DNA from: Sabellastarte sp. h YS-2021
Taxonomy: Eukaryota; Annelida; Polychaeta; Sabellida; Sabellidae
Direction: 5' to 3'
DNA length: 64,000 bases
Assembly: GCA_964017235.1 (NCBI GenBank)
Contig: OZ024931.1
Coordinates: forward strand, 98,226,221 to 98,290,220
Made by a program: the position numbers and the translations under genes. Of the stretch, positions 1 through 10,553 are shown in pieces. Positions within the stretch are counted from its first letter, which is position 1. Every line of letters starts with the position of its first letter. The notes under the pieces were generated by a model. The model searched no databases. It saw only the letters and a program-made list of their open reading frames with translations, and was not told the origin of the DNA.

Positions 1-329
1 GGTTGCCGATTAAGTACCGTTCTATCTTTAAGACTGCCATGCTTGTATATAAGTTTCTACACAGTGGTAACCCCAAATACTTGAACCCTTTCTGATACCC
101 AGACATACTGCATATAACACTCGTCGAAGTCAATCTGATGGCATGTTTCTTGAGGTCTCCCATTTTGCTTCAGTTTTCAAGTCTCGAAAGCAATCCAGAC
201 ACAGTTTTTGTGTATGACGCACCTATGACTTAGAACGACCTTCCTGACGAGGTCCGCTCTGCAAATTCACTTGCCTCCTTCAGGTCAAAGCTGAAGTCTT
301 ACCTCTTTGGAAAAGCATATCCACCCTAA
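1..329 (+). pseudogene. LINE reverse transcriptase, 3' end remnant
   Basis: Reading forward, the end of this stretch decodes (with one internal stop) to WNDLP-like, VRSANSLASFRSKLKSY and LFGKAYP strings before TAA at 327-329. This is the standard C-terminus of CR1/jockey-superfamily non-LTR retrotransposon ORF2. Upstream of about position 110 the frame is broken. The copy continues beyond the left window edge. It ends about 60 bp before a family A HINE tail. The superfamily is well supported and the clade is not resolved. Confidence 0.6.
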
Positions 330-388
330 TTTTCCATTCTTCTGCTCTCTCCATGGTGCTGACCCCTGCATTGTCTCTGGTTTATGAA

Positions 389-468
389 TACCGGACGCCC
401 GCCCGCCCGACCATCCGGACACCATGGGTGAAAACAATACCCCAACAGCCATTAAGGGCTGTGGGGTA
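389..468 (+). mobile_element. HINE-type family A element, 3' tail only
   Basis: A C/G-rich GCCC microsatellite is followed by CCATCCGGACACCATGGGTG and a hairpin at 438-468 (arms ACCCCAACAGCC / GGCTGTGGGGT). The same block ends the longer copies at 2340-2436 and 29950-30039. No 5' end or tandem array precedes it, so this is a truncated or solo tail. Confidence 0.65.
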
Positions 469-553
469 AAAATTGCTAGAATTCGCAAATATTTGTCTAA
501 TGATACATGATCCTGCATAATTCAAGGCCTGGTAGGCTGGTAACATCAAAAAA

Positions 554-2436
554 ATAGCATCAGAGATGCCCGTACCCCACAGCCTAGGGAAATATTTTCA
601 ACACCATGAGATACAGAAGTACTGTACCAGTACAAACTTCAGGATACTTTCAGAGCACTGTCAGTTATATAAAGGTCCAAACAATGTTTAAATGGAGAAA
701 TAATGTTTAAAAGAAAGATCATGCATATAAAGATGAAGTATTAAAACAAGATAATTCAATAACAAGATGACAGCATTAATCAGCAAACTAAAATTCAACA
801 CTCTTTATCTACATCTGCATGGCCGAATTATGGTTTAGATGGTTTGAATATTACCATGCATACAGAAGTGGTAATACATTTAATGAATCCTTATGTGTGG
901 TGTTGGAGCAAAATCTGTGGCTCACTTGATGAAATTCTATCTCTTACAATGGGAAGTTATGAAAGTAAAATTCTTAATAAATTCTAATATGACTTTAACA
1001 GTGCTTAATCTGCATCAAAAGACAGACCCAAAGGTGCAACAAGATTTTATAGGTCAAGGTCACAACGACAAGGTCAAAGGTCAAATTAAGGTGACACCAT
1101 GATAATATACACCTATAGCCCCTAACCAATGTCCCTACCAAGTATCAACTTCCTCAACCTTACGGTTTCCAAGATATAGCCCGGACAAGATTTTATAGGT
1201 CAAGGTCAATATGGCAAGGTCAAATTAAGGTCAGATCATGACGTTGCACAACTACACCCCCTAACCAATGTCCCTACCAAGTATCAACTTCCTACACCTT
1301 ACAGTTTCCGAGATATAGCCCGGACAAGATTTTCGAACTCAAGGTCACTACGGCAAGGTCAAAGGTCAAATCAAGGTCAGACCATGATGTTGCACACCTA
1401 CACACCCTAACCAATCTCCCTACCAAGTACCAACTTCCTACACCTTACGGTTTCCGAGATATAGCCCGGACAACATTTTATAGGTCAAGGTCACTACGGC
1501 AAGGTCAAAGGTCAAATCAAGGTCAGACCATGACATTGCACACCTACACCCCCTAACTAATATCCCTACACAGTATCAACTTCCTACACCTTATGGTTTC
1601 TGAGATATAACTTGGACAAGATTTTATAGGTCAAGGCCACTACGGCAAGGTCAAAGGTCAAATCAAGGTCAGACTATGACGTTGCACACCTACACCCCCT
1701 AACCAATATCCCTACACAGTATCAACTTCCTACACCTTACGGTTTCTGAGATATAGCCTGGACAAGATTTTATAGGTCAAGGTCACTACGGCAAGGTCAA
1801 AGGTCAAATCAAGGTCACACCATGACGTTGCACACCTACACCCCCTAACCAATGTCCCTACTAAATATCAACTTCCTACACCTTACAGTTTCCGAGATAT
1901 AGCCCAGACAAGATTTTATAGGTCAAGGTCACTACGGCAAGGTCAAAGGTCAAATCAAGGTCACACCATGACGTTGCACACCTACACCCCCTAAACCAAT
2001 ATCCCTACCAAGTATCAACTTCCTACACCTTACAGTTTCCGAGATATAGCCCGGACAACATTTTATAGGTCAAGGTCACTATGGCAAGGTCAAAGGTCAA
2101 ATCAAGGTCAGACCATGACGTTGCACGCCTACACCCCCTAACCAATAGTCCTACCAAGTATCAACTTCCTACACCTTACGGTTTCCGAGATATAGCCCGG
2201 ACAAGATTTTATAGGTCAAGGTCACTACGGCAAGGTCAAAGGTCAAATCATGACGTTGCACACCTACACCTCCTAACCAATGTCCCTACCAAGTATCAAC
2301 TTCCTACACCTTACGGTTTCTGAGATACAGCCCGGACAAACTATTTCCCGCCGCCCGCCCACCTGCCCGCCCGCCCGCCCATCCGGACACCATGGGTGAA
2401 AACAATACCCCGACAGCCCTTAAGGGCTGTGGGGTA
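554..2436 (+). mobile_element. HINE/pearl-like element, family A copy 1 (complete)
   Basis: The element begins near ATAGCATCAGAGATGCCCG. It carries the subterminal motif TACCCCACAGCC (573-584) and an internal array of 146-bp repeats (about 1040-2335). A CCCGCC microsatellite follows (2343-2385), and it ends in a perfect-looking hairpin (2406-2436) whose 3' arm GGCTGTGGGGTA is the inverse of the 5' motif. Short 5' and 3' inverted motifs, internal tandem repeats, a microsatellite and a terminal hairpin together are typical of non-autonomous Helentrons (HINEs) and bivalve pearl elements. No protein is encoded; ORFs inside it are repeat translations. Assignment to HINEs is by architecture only. 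Confidence 0.7.
1040..2335 (+). repeat. 146-bp tandem array with nuclear-receptor half-sites
   Basis: The landmark 'acaAgattttatagg' recurs at 1041, 1187, 1326, 1472, 1618, 1764, 1910, 2057 and 2203, giving a period of 146 bp (one unit 139, one 147). Each unit contains AGGTCAAGGTCA (two half-sites with no spacer), usually AGGTCAAAGGTCA (direct repeat with 1-bp spacer) and TCAAGGTCA. Together these are up to five AGGTCA half-sites within about 50 bp. The rest of each unit is TATCAACTTCCTACACCTTA followed by a 'ccgagatatagcccgga' segment. Confidence 0.9.
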
Positions 2437-2437
2437 A

Positions 2438-3076
2438 CTAGACTATGCCAACTGCCTGCTATATGAAGTAAATAAAGTCTTTTTGCACAGACTACAAATT
2501 GTACAAAATTCAGCAGCCTGTGTCATCCTCAAAATGAGAAAGTACGACCACAGTAGTAGAGCAAGACAAGAACTTCACTGGCTTCCAATACAACAGCGGA
2601 TTGCATTCAGTATCCTCACTGATGTGTACAAAGCGTTACATGGCCTAGCACCAACATACATTACTGACCTTATTTCGTTAGCACAACCAGCAAGATTAAC
2701 ACGATCATCCAAAAATTTCAATATAGCATTTCCGGTCAAAGTTCCAAGAAACAGTTATGGAAAACGGGCTTTTGTTCATGCTGCTCCAACTCTGTGGAAC
2801 AATCTACCTGTTAGCATTAGATCATCAAATTCATTATTAGATTTCAGAAGGCAGCTCAAAACATACTTTTTCACACTTGCATACAATATCCAGATCCTAC
2901 TTACAGCGCTTAGAGACATACTAAGTGATAAGCACTATATAAAAATCATGTGTTATGTTAATATCAATTGTGCTTTGACCTCAAGATGTAGATCTCATCA
3001 TGTCACCTGTGATGGCTTTTGTAAACACAAAATGGCGAAGAAGATGAAAGTCATCTGTGTCATCAGTGGCAAGTAA
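2438..3076 (+). pseudogene. LINE reverse transcriptase C-terminal part (CR1/jockey-like)
   Basis: The open frame starts exactly after the family A hairpin, with LDYANCLLYEV and then LQIVQNSAACVI, LHWLPIQQRIAF, YKALHGLAPTYI, YGKRAFVHAAPTLWNNLP and IRSSNSLLDFRRQLKTYFF. This is the thumb/C-terminal region of LINE ORF2. The catalytic RT motifs are missing, so the copy is 5'-truncated or cut by the HINE. There is no genuine start codon; an in-frame TTG at 2483 is not a start. The reading frame is intact over about 210 codons, which suggests a fairly young fragment. Confidence 0.8.
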
Positions 3077-3524
3077 AACATTGTGTGCATTAGTCTTTAT
3101 GATTAGGTGAATGATCAAAGTGTCAGCTTTTGACATGGGTTATTTTTACATCTGACAAGCTTGTAACTCTTCTTGCCTCAATTTGTACGAGTATTGGGGC
3201 ATCGTTTATCAAAAAATCTCAACAAGATCTGATGTTAATCAGCATACTTTGTTAATGGACTGGCAAGTCAAAAAGAAAATACTCAACTAGCTGAGGCAGT
3301 CCTCAGATCAGCAAGCACTATATGTTTATAAAGAGAAATCAAATTCAAGAATGAAGTATGAGGCCAATAATTGTCAGACACTCCGTTAAAGGGTCTGCAT
3401 TGAGCTCCTGATGGAGAATGAAAGCAGAGAATGTTCCGCTGAATCTTGAAATTTGTAAGGTCATCACTTAATTGGCTGTAAATGTTGGTGATGCTTGGTC
3501 AGACACACATGATGGAATTTTAAA
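3077..3524. other. No gene seen; probable LINE 3' flank
   Basis: AT-rich sequence following the LINE frame. I see no coding potential, tandem repeat or terminal structure before the next HINE 5' end. Confidence 0.4.
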
Positions 3525-4028
3525 AATAGGATCAGAGATGCCCGTACCCCACAGCCTAGGGAAATATTTTTAACACCATGAGATATAGAAGTACTGTATC
3601 AGTACAAAGTTCAGGATACTTTCAGAACACTGTCAGTTATATAAAGGGAGAAACAATGTTTAAATAGAGAAAATAATGTCTAAGAGAAAGTTAATGCCTA
3701 CACTCTTTATCTACATCTGCATGGCCAAATTATGGTTTAGATGTTTTGAATATTACCATGCATACAGAAGTGGTAATACATTCAATGAATGCTTATGTGT
3801 GGTGTTGGAGCAAAGTCTGTGGCTCACTTGATGAAATTTAATCTGTTACAATCGGAAGTTGCAAAAGTAAAATTATTAATGAACTCCAATATGACTTTAA
3901 CCGTGCTCAATCTGCATCAAAAGACAGATCCAAGGGTGCAACAAGGTTTTAAAAGTCAAGGTCACTACGACAAGGTCAAAGGTCAAATCAAGGTCATACC
4001 ATGATGCTGCACACCTACAACCCCTAAC

Positions 4029-4735
4029 TAGGGACGTCACGACTCCAAATATTTCATGTCAGCTAATCGCCAAGAACTATTCGTGTCAACACCGAATAAC
4101 CGTCGAATTTACAAAACAACCAAAAATCTTAAGTTTCATATTGTAAAAAGCATTGAAAAACGATAAATATGTGAAATAAAATAAAAATATATGTATATAA
4201 TCTGTAAAATTAAATAAATTTGCTGTTTTCCTGCAACTTTTGTTTCGTTAATTTCAGACAGGAAGTGGGCGATATGAGAGGTACACGGGTGGTCACAATT
4301 GTGTCCGGTTCATAATTGTGTCCTTTAATTTTTTATTGAACGTGAATGTACTCAGTTTGGGGATTTAGTTCAATTTTTAACATTTTCACGAAATAAAATC
4401 AATCTCAATGAATATAATTTGAAAAAAAATATTCAAAGTTCTGGATGTAACATTTTAAAAATAAACTCCAATAAAAATCGGACATTATTATGAACCGGAC
4501 ACAATTACGACCACCCGTGTATAAGGAACTTCTGGGTTTACGTGAATGCATAAACAATGTAGAAAACATGGCTGTTTTTGGATTTTAGCTTATTTTGTGT
4601 GACAATATGCACATATTTTATGGATTCAGACCTTCTGCCATCTTTTACACTACATTGAGCGATTATTCCGACTTTGAAATATGAACCAGTAAATAGCACT
4701 ATTCTAACCATTGTCGATTAGTCGTGATGACCCTA
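4029..4735. mobile_element. hAT-like MITE inserted in the 146-bp array
   Basis: The ends are TAGGGACGTCACGACT and the inverse of AGTCGTGATGACCCTA, which are imperfect terminal inverted repeats of about 16 bp. The flanks cccctaac (4021-4028) and cctctaac (4736-4743) form an 8-bp duplication with one mismatch, and the array resumes in register on the other side. An 8-bp duplication with a TAGGG terminus fits the hAT superfamily. There is no transposase, so it is non-autonomous. Confidence 0.75.
4284..4519. mobile_element. TA-flanked MITE nested inside the hAT-like MITE
   Basis: Inverted ends CACGGGTGGTC...GACCACCCGTG continue for about 40 bp as an imperfect terminal inverted repeat (AATTGTGTCCGGTTCATAAT on both arms). 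They are flanked by TA on both sides (4282-4283, 4520-4521). A TA duplication suggests a Tc1/mariner-type MITE. It is non-coding. Confidence 0.7.
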
Positions 4736-5809
4736 CCTCTAACCAATGTCCCTACCAAGCATAAACTTCCTACACCTTACGGTTTCCGAGACATCGCCCA
4801 GACAAGATTTTATATGTCAAGGTCACTACGGCAAGGTCAAAGGTCAAATCAAGGTCACACCATGATGTTGCACACCTACACCCCCAACCAATGTCCATAC
4901 CAAGTATCCTCTTCCTACACCTTACGGTTTCCGAGATATAGCCCGGACAAGATTTTATAGGTCAAGGTCACTACAGCAAGGTCAAAGGTCAAATCAAGGT
5001 GAGACCATGACACTGCGCATCTATACCCCCTAACCAATGTTCCTACAATGTACCAACTTCCTACTCCTTACGGTTTCAGAGATATAGCCCGGACAAGATC
5101 TTATAGATCAAGGTCAATATGGCAAGGTCAAAGGTCAAATCAAGGTCAGACCATGACGTTGCACACCTACACCCCCTAACCAATGTCCCTACCACGTATC
5201 AACTTCCTACACCTTACGGTTTCCGAGATATAGCCTGGACAAGATTTTATAGGTCAAGGTCACTAAAGCAAAGTCAAAGGTCAAATCAAGGTCAGACTAT
5301 GACGTTGCACACCTACACCTCCTAACTAATGTCCCTACCAAGTACCAACTTCCTACACCTTACAGTTTCCGAGATATAGCCCGGACAAGATTTTATAGGT
5401 CGTCACTACGGCAAGGTTAAAGGTCAAATCAAGGTCACACCATGATGTTGCACACCTACACCCCCTAACCAATGTTCCTACCAAGTATCTACAGTTTCCG
5501 AGATATAGCCCGGACAAGATTTTATAGGTCAAGGTCACTACAGCAAGGTCAAATCAAGGTCACACCATGATGTTGCACACCTACACCCCCTAACCAATGT
5601 TCCTACCAAGTATCTACAGTTTCCGAGATATAGCCCGGACAAGATTTTATAGGTCAAGGTCACTACAGCAAGGTCAAATCAAGGTCAGACTATGACGTTG
5701 CACACCTACACCCCCTAACCAATGTCCCTACCACGTATCAACTTCCTACACCTTATGGTTTCCGAGATATAGCCCGGACAAGATTTTATAGGTCAAGGTC
5801 ACTACAGCA

Positions 5810-6053
5810 CTTTATTTATTATTTATTTATTTGGGGTTTTACGTCGCTTTCAACACTGTACAGGTCATATCACGATGGGTAGTTGGAAGGGCAGAGGAAA
5901 CCAGTACATAGAGTTCGTCAGGGTTCTGTAAACTGCCGACCAACGGCAAGCAACTACCAGCTTTCCCACTTGAGGCTGTGCCGGGAACCGAACCCCCAGC
6001 CTCAGAGGTGGGCGAGGCGAGAGTGTTACCACTCTGCCACCATGGCCCCCCGG
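5810..6053 (-). mobile_element. tRNA-derived SINE with 13-bp target duplication
   Basis: On the minus strand the head contains an A-box-like TGGCAGAGTGGTAA and a B-box-like GGTTCGGTTCCC. A core around GGTCGGCAGTTTACAGAACC follows, and the tail is GACGTAAAACCCCAAATAAA plus AATAAATA repeats. GGTCACTACAGCA is duplicated at 5797-5809 and 6054-6066. The insertion is clean, in the middle of a family A repeat unit. Tail and core resemble widespread molluscan SINEs; the family name is not assigned. Confidence 0.85.
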
Positions 6054-6509
6054 GGTCACTACAGCAAGGTCAAAGGTCAAATCAAGGTCAGACCATGACA
6101 TTGCACACCTACACCCCTTAACCAATGTCCCTACCAAGTATCAACTTCCTACACCTTACGGTTTCTGAGATACAGCCCAGACAAACTTTTTTCCGGCCAC
6201 CTGCCCGCCCATCCGGATACCATGGGTGAAAAATTATTTCCAAAAATTCATAAAAAAAACTAGACAAAAGTTTTTGTACACAAAAACAAAGCGTCCCTAC
6301 AGCTTTTAAGTTTTATAAGAAATGCCAAAGGACCAATGTGAAGAGGTAAATGTTATTGGTGAAGAGAAATTCTCCTGAAAGGACCATGTTAGGGTCACAA
6401 GAGTGATCTTAAAACGAAAAAAGGAATCAGTGCCTGTGAACAGGTTCTATATCAGCTGACTGTGTCTTTTAAGCTGCAAAGTAGAAGAAGCATGTTTAGG
6501 TTTGGCTAT

Positions 6510-7965
6510 GCTTGTTTGACCTTGAATGAGAGGCCCAAGGTCAAATCCGTCCACACCAGAAGATTCCCAGCACATGATTTCCTACATGTTGGTTTCACAT
6601 CCCAAACCTCTAGGACTAATAATAATCGAGTTATCGAACTTTTAAGTCTGGCTATGCTCGTTTGACCTTGAAGGAGAGGCCCAAGGTCAAATCGGACAAC
6701 ACCAAAAGATTCCCAGCCCATGATTTCCTATATGTTGGTATACCATCCCAATCCTCTAGGACAAATAATAAGCGAGTTATAAGCACTTTTAAGTTTGGCT
6801 ATCCTCATTTGACCTTGAAGAAGAGGCCCAAGGTCAAATCCGACCACACCAAAAGATTCCCAGCCCATGATTTCCTATATGTTGGTATACCATCACAAAC
6901 CTCTAGATCCAATAATAAGCGAGTTATAAGCACTTTTAAGTTTGGCTATACTCGTTTGACCTTGAAGGAGGGGCCCAAGGTCAAATCCGACCACATCAGA
7001 AGATTCCCAGCACATGATTTACTGTATGTTGGTATACCATCCCAAACCTCTAGGACCAATAATAAGTGAGTTATAAGCACTTTTAAGTTTGGCTATGCTC
7101 GTTTCACCTTGAAGAAGAGGCCCAAGGTCAAATCCGACCACACCAAAAGATTCCCAGCCCATGGTTTGCTATATGTTGGTATACCATCCCAAACCTCTAG
7201 GACCAATAATAAGCGAGTTATAAGCACTTTAAACTTTGCCTATCCTCGTTTGACCTTGAAGGAGGGGCCCAAGGTCAAATGTGACCACACCAGAAGATTC
7301 CCAGCACATGATTTCCTATATGTTGGTATACCATCACAAACCTCTAGGACCAATAATAAGCGAGTTATAAGCACTTTTAAGTTTGCCTATGCTTTTTTGA
7401 CCTTGAACGAGGGGCCCAAGGTCAAATCCGACCACACCAGAAGATTCCCAGCCCATGATTTCCTATATGTTGGTATGCCATCCCAAACCTCTAGGACCAA
7501 TAATAAGCGAGTTATAAGAACTTTTAAGTTTGGGTATGCTCGTTTGACCTTGAAGGGGGGGCCCAAGGTCAAATGTGACCACAGCAGAAGATTCCCAGGA
7601 CATGATTTCCTATATGTTGGTATACAATCCCAAACCTCTAGGACCAATAACAAGCGAGTTATAAGCACTTTTCAGTTTGGCTATCCCCGTTTGACCTTGA
7701 AGGAGACGTCCAAGGTCAAATCTGACCACACCAAAAGATTCCCAGCCCATGGTTTCCTATATGTTGGTATACGATCCCAAACCTCTAGGACCAATAATAA
7801 GCGAGTTATAAGCACTTTAAACTTTGCCTATCCTCGCTTGACCTTGAAGGAGGGGCCCAAGGTCAAATCTGACCACACCAGAAGATTCCCAGCACATGAT
7901 TTCCTATATGTTGGTATACCATCCCAAACCTCTACGACCAATAATAAGCGAGTTCAAGGCTTAAT
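6510..7965 (+). repeat. 147-bp tandem array with palindromic AGGTCA sites
   Basis: TTTGACCTTG recurs at 6515, 6661, 6808, 6955, 7102, 7249, 7396, 7543, 7690 and 7837, so the spacing is 147 bp in eight of nine intervals (146 once). Each unit holds TTTGACCTTG, an 11-bp G-rich spacer (AAGGAGGGGCC or a variant), then CAAGGTCAAA. This is an inverted pair of nuclear-receptor half-sites. Because 147 is divisible by three, the frame stays open through several units, giving long but meaningless ORFs. Confidence 0.92.
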
Positions 7966-8260
7966 CTTAGCAAAATTTTTATGAACTTATAATCAATCGC
8001 CCGTCAATCGGTCAATTATGGCCCGACTGATCCCAATATCGACTGGCGCCTAGATTCTTCCCCCAGGAATGTGCATACCAAATTTGGTTGACCCATACCC
8101 AGTACTTTCTGAGGAAATCTAGTGAAAAGGAAGTAAATTTTTTTTTGAATTTTTGATAATTATGCCTGTCAAAAAATTTCCCCACACCTATAGAAGAACA
8201 CTGCCACATATCATTTGGATAGGCCTAATAACAAGGGAGATATTCAAGGGAGACGATAAT

Positions 8261-8298
<38 letters not shown>

Positions 8299-8325
8299 TG
8301 ACTGAAAACCGGGGGTGAAACCAAT

Positions 8326-8351
8326 AAGCGTCCCCTTTTCAAGGGACGCTT
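8326..8351 (+). repeat. Terminal hairpin of family B copy 1
   Basis: AAGCGTCCC and GGGACGCTT form a 9-bp stem with an 8-base loop. The same stem with a 4-base loop ends the copy at 14917-14938. Confidence 0.85.
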
Positions 8352-8358
8352 AATTAAG

Positions 8359-8950
8359 AGAGATCCAGGCCTGATACTCACACAAGGGAATCTACTAGTG
8401 GGATAATACATGTATGTAAGATAAGAGAGAAATCCCAACAATAATGAAAGAAAAAATTGTGATAAAGTGTTGAAATTTTCACACTTAGGGTGGGGGTACC
8501 TCACTTGTAATGGCTCTGGGGAACAAACGAACAGATCTGCATGGCTTGAACAATTTTTCAACCTCGATAGATAAGGTATCTTTTAAAAAAAAACAGCATG
8601 TCTCTGGGACTTGTACTTTTGGAGAAGTTGTTCGCACAGACGCCAATGCTTGCAGACACAGCAGAGTGATGCCATAATGTCAGCTGACATAAAAACTCAA
8701 TGCATAACACATTTGAAAAGACTGACCTAACTGTAAAAACTTTTAAAGATATTTGGTTTTTACTTCTGCTATTTTGCTACAAATGAGAAAATAGCTATCA
8801 CTATTTATTGAATGCCTTTATCAGAGGAAACAATTTGTTACCTGTCCATATTTTTGAAATTATGCCGTTATGTTTCCTATTTTCTGTGACTTTTTCTGTA
8901 AATTAGACTGTAAGTATGACTATTTGCTTTGTACTGCTAAAAATAAAACT
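8359..8950. other. No gene seen
   Basis: Unique-looking AT-rich sequence between two HINE-type elements. I see no ORF with coding character. Confidence 0.4.
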
Positions 8951-10170
8951 AACAAGAGGGTCACAGATGCCCCAAAAGGCGGGTTGCGCAGGCAGAAATA
9001 AGATTGGCAACTGCTGTAATTACATTTAGAAAAGAAAGAAAGAAATGTTAGGTTACCCAGTTAAGGTGAATCTGTAAGACGTGCTAAGAAACGTAAAACT
9101 TGTAATCTAGGTTACATAATTGTATCTATGCTATAAACGGACAAATGAAAGGGCGGAATTACACCAACTTAGCAACTTAGCTATGATGGTGATGCATCTC
9201 CCTGTCAAGTTTGAATTCGACTGGACAAAGTGTTTTCGAGTCCAGAAACGAAAATGTGGACAGACAGACGGATGGACAGAAAAATGGACAAAAAACAGAC
9301 AAACGGACAGGAAAACGGACAAACAAACAGACGGAATTACACCAATTTCGAAAGGAACCTAGCTATGATGGTGATCTGAATCCCTGTCAAGTATGAATTC
9401 GATTGGACAAAGTGTTTTCAAGTTGGAGTCCGGAAACGAAAATGTAGACAAACAGATGGATGGACAAACGGACAAAAATGGACAAACGAACGAACGGAAT
9501 TTCACCAATTTCGACAGGAACCTAGCTATGATGGTGATGTATGTCCCTGTGAAGTTTGAATTTGATTGGACTAACCGTTTTCGAGTTAGAGTCGGAAAAA
9601 AAAAATGTGGACGGACAGATGGATGGACAGAAAAACGGAGCAAAAACGAACAGAAAAACGGACAAACAAACAGACGGAGTTACACCAATTTCGAAAGGAA
9701 CCTAGCTATGATGGTGATCTATGTCCCTGTCAAGTATGAATTCGATTGGACAAACCGTTTTCGAGTTAGAGTCCGGAAACGAAAATGTGGATAAACAGAC
9801 AGATGGACAAACGAACGGACGGAATTTCACCAATTTCGAAAGGAACCTAGCTATGATGATGATCTATCTCCCTGTCAAGTTTGAATTTGATTCGTCAAAC
9901 CATTTTCGAGTTAGAGTCCGGAAACAAAAATGTGGACAAACAGATGGATGGACAGACAAACGGACGAAAAACGGATAAACGAACAGACGGAATTTCACCA
10001 ATATCGAAAGGAACCTAGCTATGATGTTGATCTATGCCCCTGTCAAGTTTGAATTCGATCGGACAAACCGTTTTTGAGTTAGAGTCCGGAAACGAAAAAT
10101 GTGCACGGACAGACGGACGTCGGACACATCAATCTAATAGGCGGGTTCGTTACACGCAACCTACCTAAAA
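8951..10170 (+). mobile_element. HINE-type family D element
   Basis: The 5' block CACAGATGCCCC (similar to CAGAGATGCCC in family A) is followed by AGGCGGGTTGCGC (8977-8989). The array is in the middle. The 3' end has a GGACAGACGGACG microsatellite and an imperfect hairpin AGGCGGGTT...AACCTACCT (10139-10166). The inverse of the 3' arm (AGGTAGGTTGCGTG) matches the 5' motif with few changes. This is a third terminal sequence with the same plan. Confidence 0.6.
9150..10100 (+). repeat. Variable-length tandem array (145-182 bp)
   Basis: CTAGCTATGATG recurs at about 9181, 9363, 9526, 9706, 9851 and 10019. Length differences come from an internal run of (GGACAAAC/GGACAGAC)-type steps that expands and contracts, while the remainder ('gaattcgattggacaaacc', 'cgagttagagtccggaaa') is conserved. 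Confidence 0.85.
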
Positions 10171-10553
10171 ATGGTTTTACATGGGAAATAATACTATCAA
10201 AATATTGCAGATCATGAAATTATTGATATAATTCTATAAAAGTATGGTGGATGACTCTGTGGCCTTTGCACATCTGTTGACCTTTTAATATTTATATTTA
10301 TATGTTTACAATTATAATTTATACATGTAGGCTTAACTTGGTCAAGGTTTTAAAACAAAAGTTAAGCCTAAGACTGGTTACTTAATATTACTTAATATTA
10401 CCCCAGAGCATTTGAAAGGCATGATAAATCTCCAATGATAATTTTATATATACCTTTTTCAATTTTTAATATAGTTTACTCGCCAATATACATCAAAATA
10501 AAATCTGAACTAATTATTTCATTCTTCATATTGACAATATAATCACATGTTCA
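10171..10553. other. AT-rich, no gene seen
   Basis: Low-complexity AT-rich sequence with no ORF or repeat structure I can support. Confidence 0.4.

Larger units (their letters stand above)
3940..6180 (+). repeat. 146-bp array, second copy
   Basis: About nine units of the same 146-bp repeat as at 1040-2335, with the same AGGTCA clusters. Two consecutive shortened units (about 5420-5680) share the same deletion, so the array expanded after the deletion arose. Confidence 0.85.
3525..6232 (+). mobile_element. HINE/pearl-like element, family A copy 2 (interrupted)
   Basis: It has the same 5' block as copy 1 (GATGCCCGTACCCCACAGCC at about 3537-3556) and the same array unit (3940-6180). The final CCATCCGGATACCATGGGTG sits at about 6209-6229, but the 3' hairpin is missing because a family B element begins there. 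The array is broken by a MITE (4029-4735) and a SINE (5810-6053). Some units lack the 'acttcctacacctta' segment (near 5470-5640), showing internal deletions that are themselves duplicated. Confidence 0.7.
6257..8358 (+). mobile_element. HINE-type family B element, copy 1
   Basis: The 5' end is AAACTAGAC followed by a perfect hairpin GTTTTTGTACACAAAAAC and AAAGCGTCCC. The interior is ten 147-bp repeats. About 250 bp of unique sequence and a (GGC)n tract (8262-8299) follow. It ends in the hairpin AAGCGTCCC...GGGACGCTT at 8326-8351 plus AATTAA. The 5' GCGTCCC motif is the same as the 5' arm of the terminal hairpin. The plan matches family A although no sequence is shared. Non-coding. Confidence 0.7.

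Noticed and set aside
893-1102. Small ORFs in family A leaders (also 3789-4004)
   Set aside because: Both copies of the leader give a similar peptide but it runs into the tandem array; differences between them do not look protein-conserving.
2483-3076. Complete small gene starting at 2483
   Set aside because: The frame continues upstream of 2483 (TTG, not ATG) and is clearly the C-terminus of a LINE ORF2.
6662-7984. Long plus-strand ORFs of 135 and 291 codons
   Set aside because: They are translations of the 147-bp tandem repeat; 147 is divisible by three, so the frame stays open by arithmetic. No start context or protein motif.
8244-8561. Minus-strand ORF with a poly-proline end
   Set aside because: Its proline run is the (GGC)n microsatellite of a HINE-type element.
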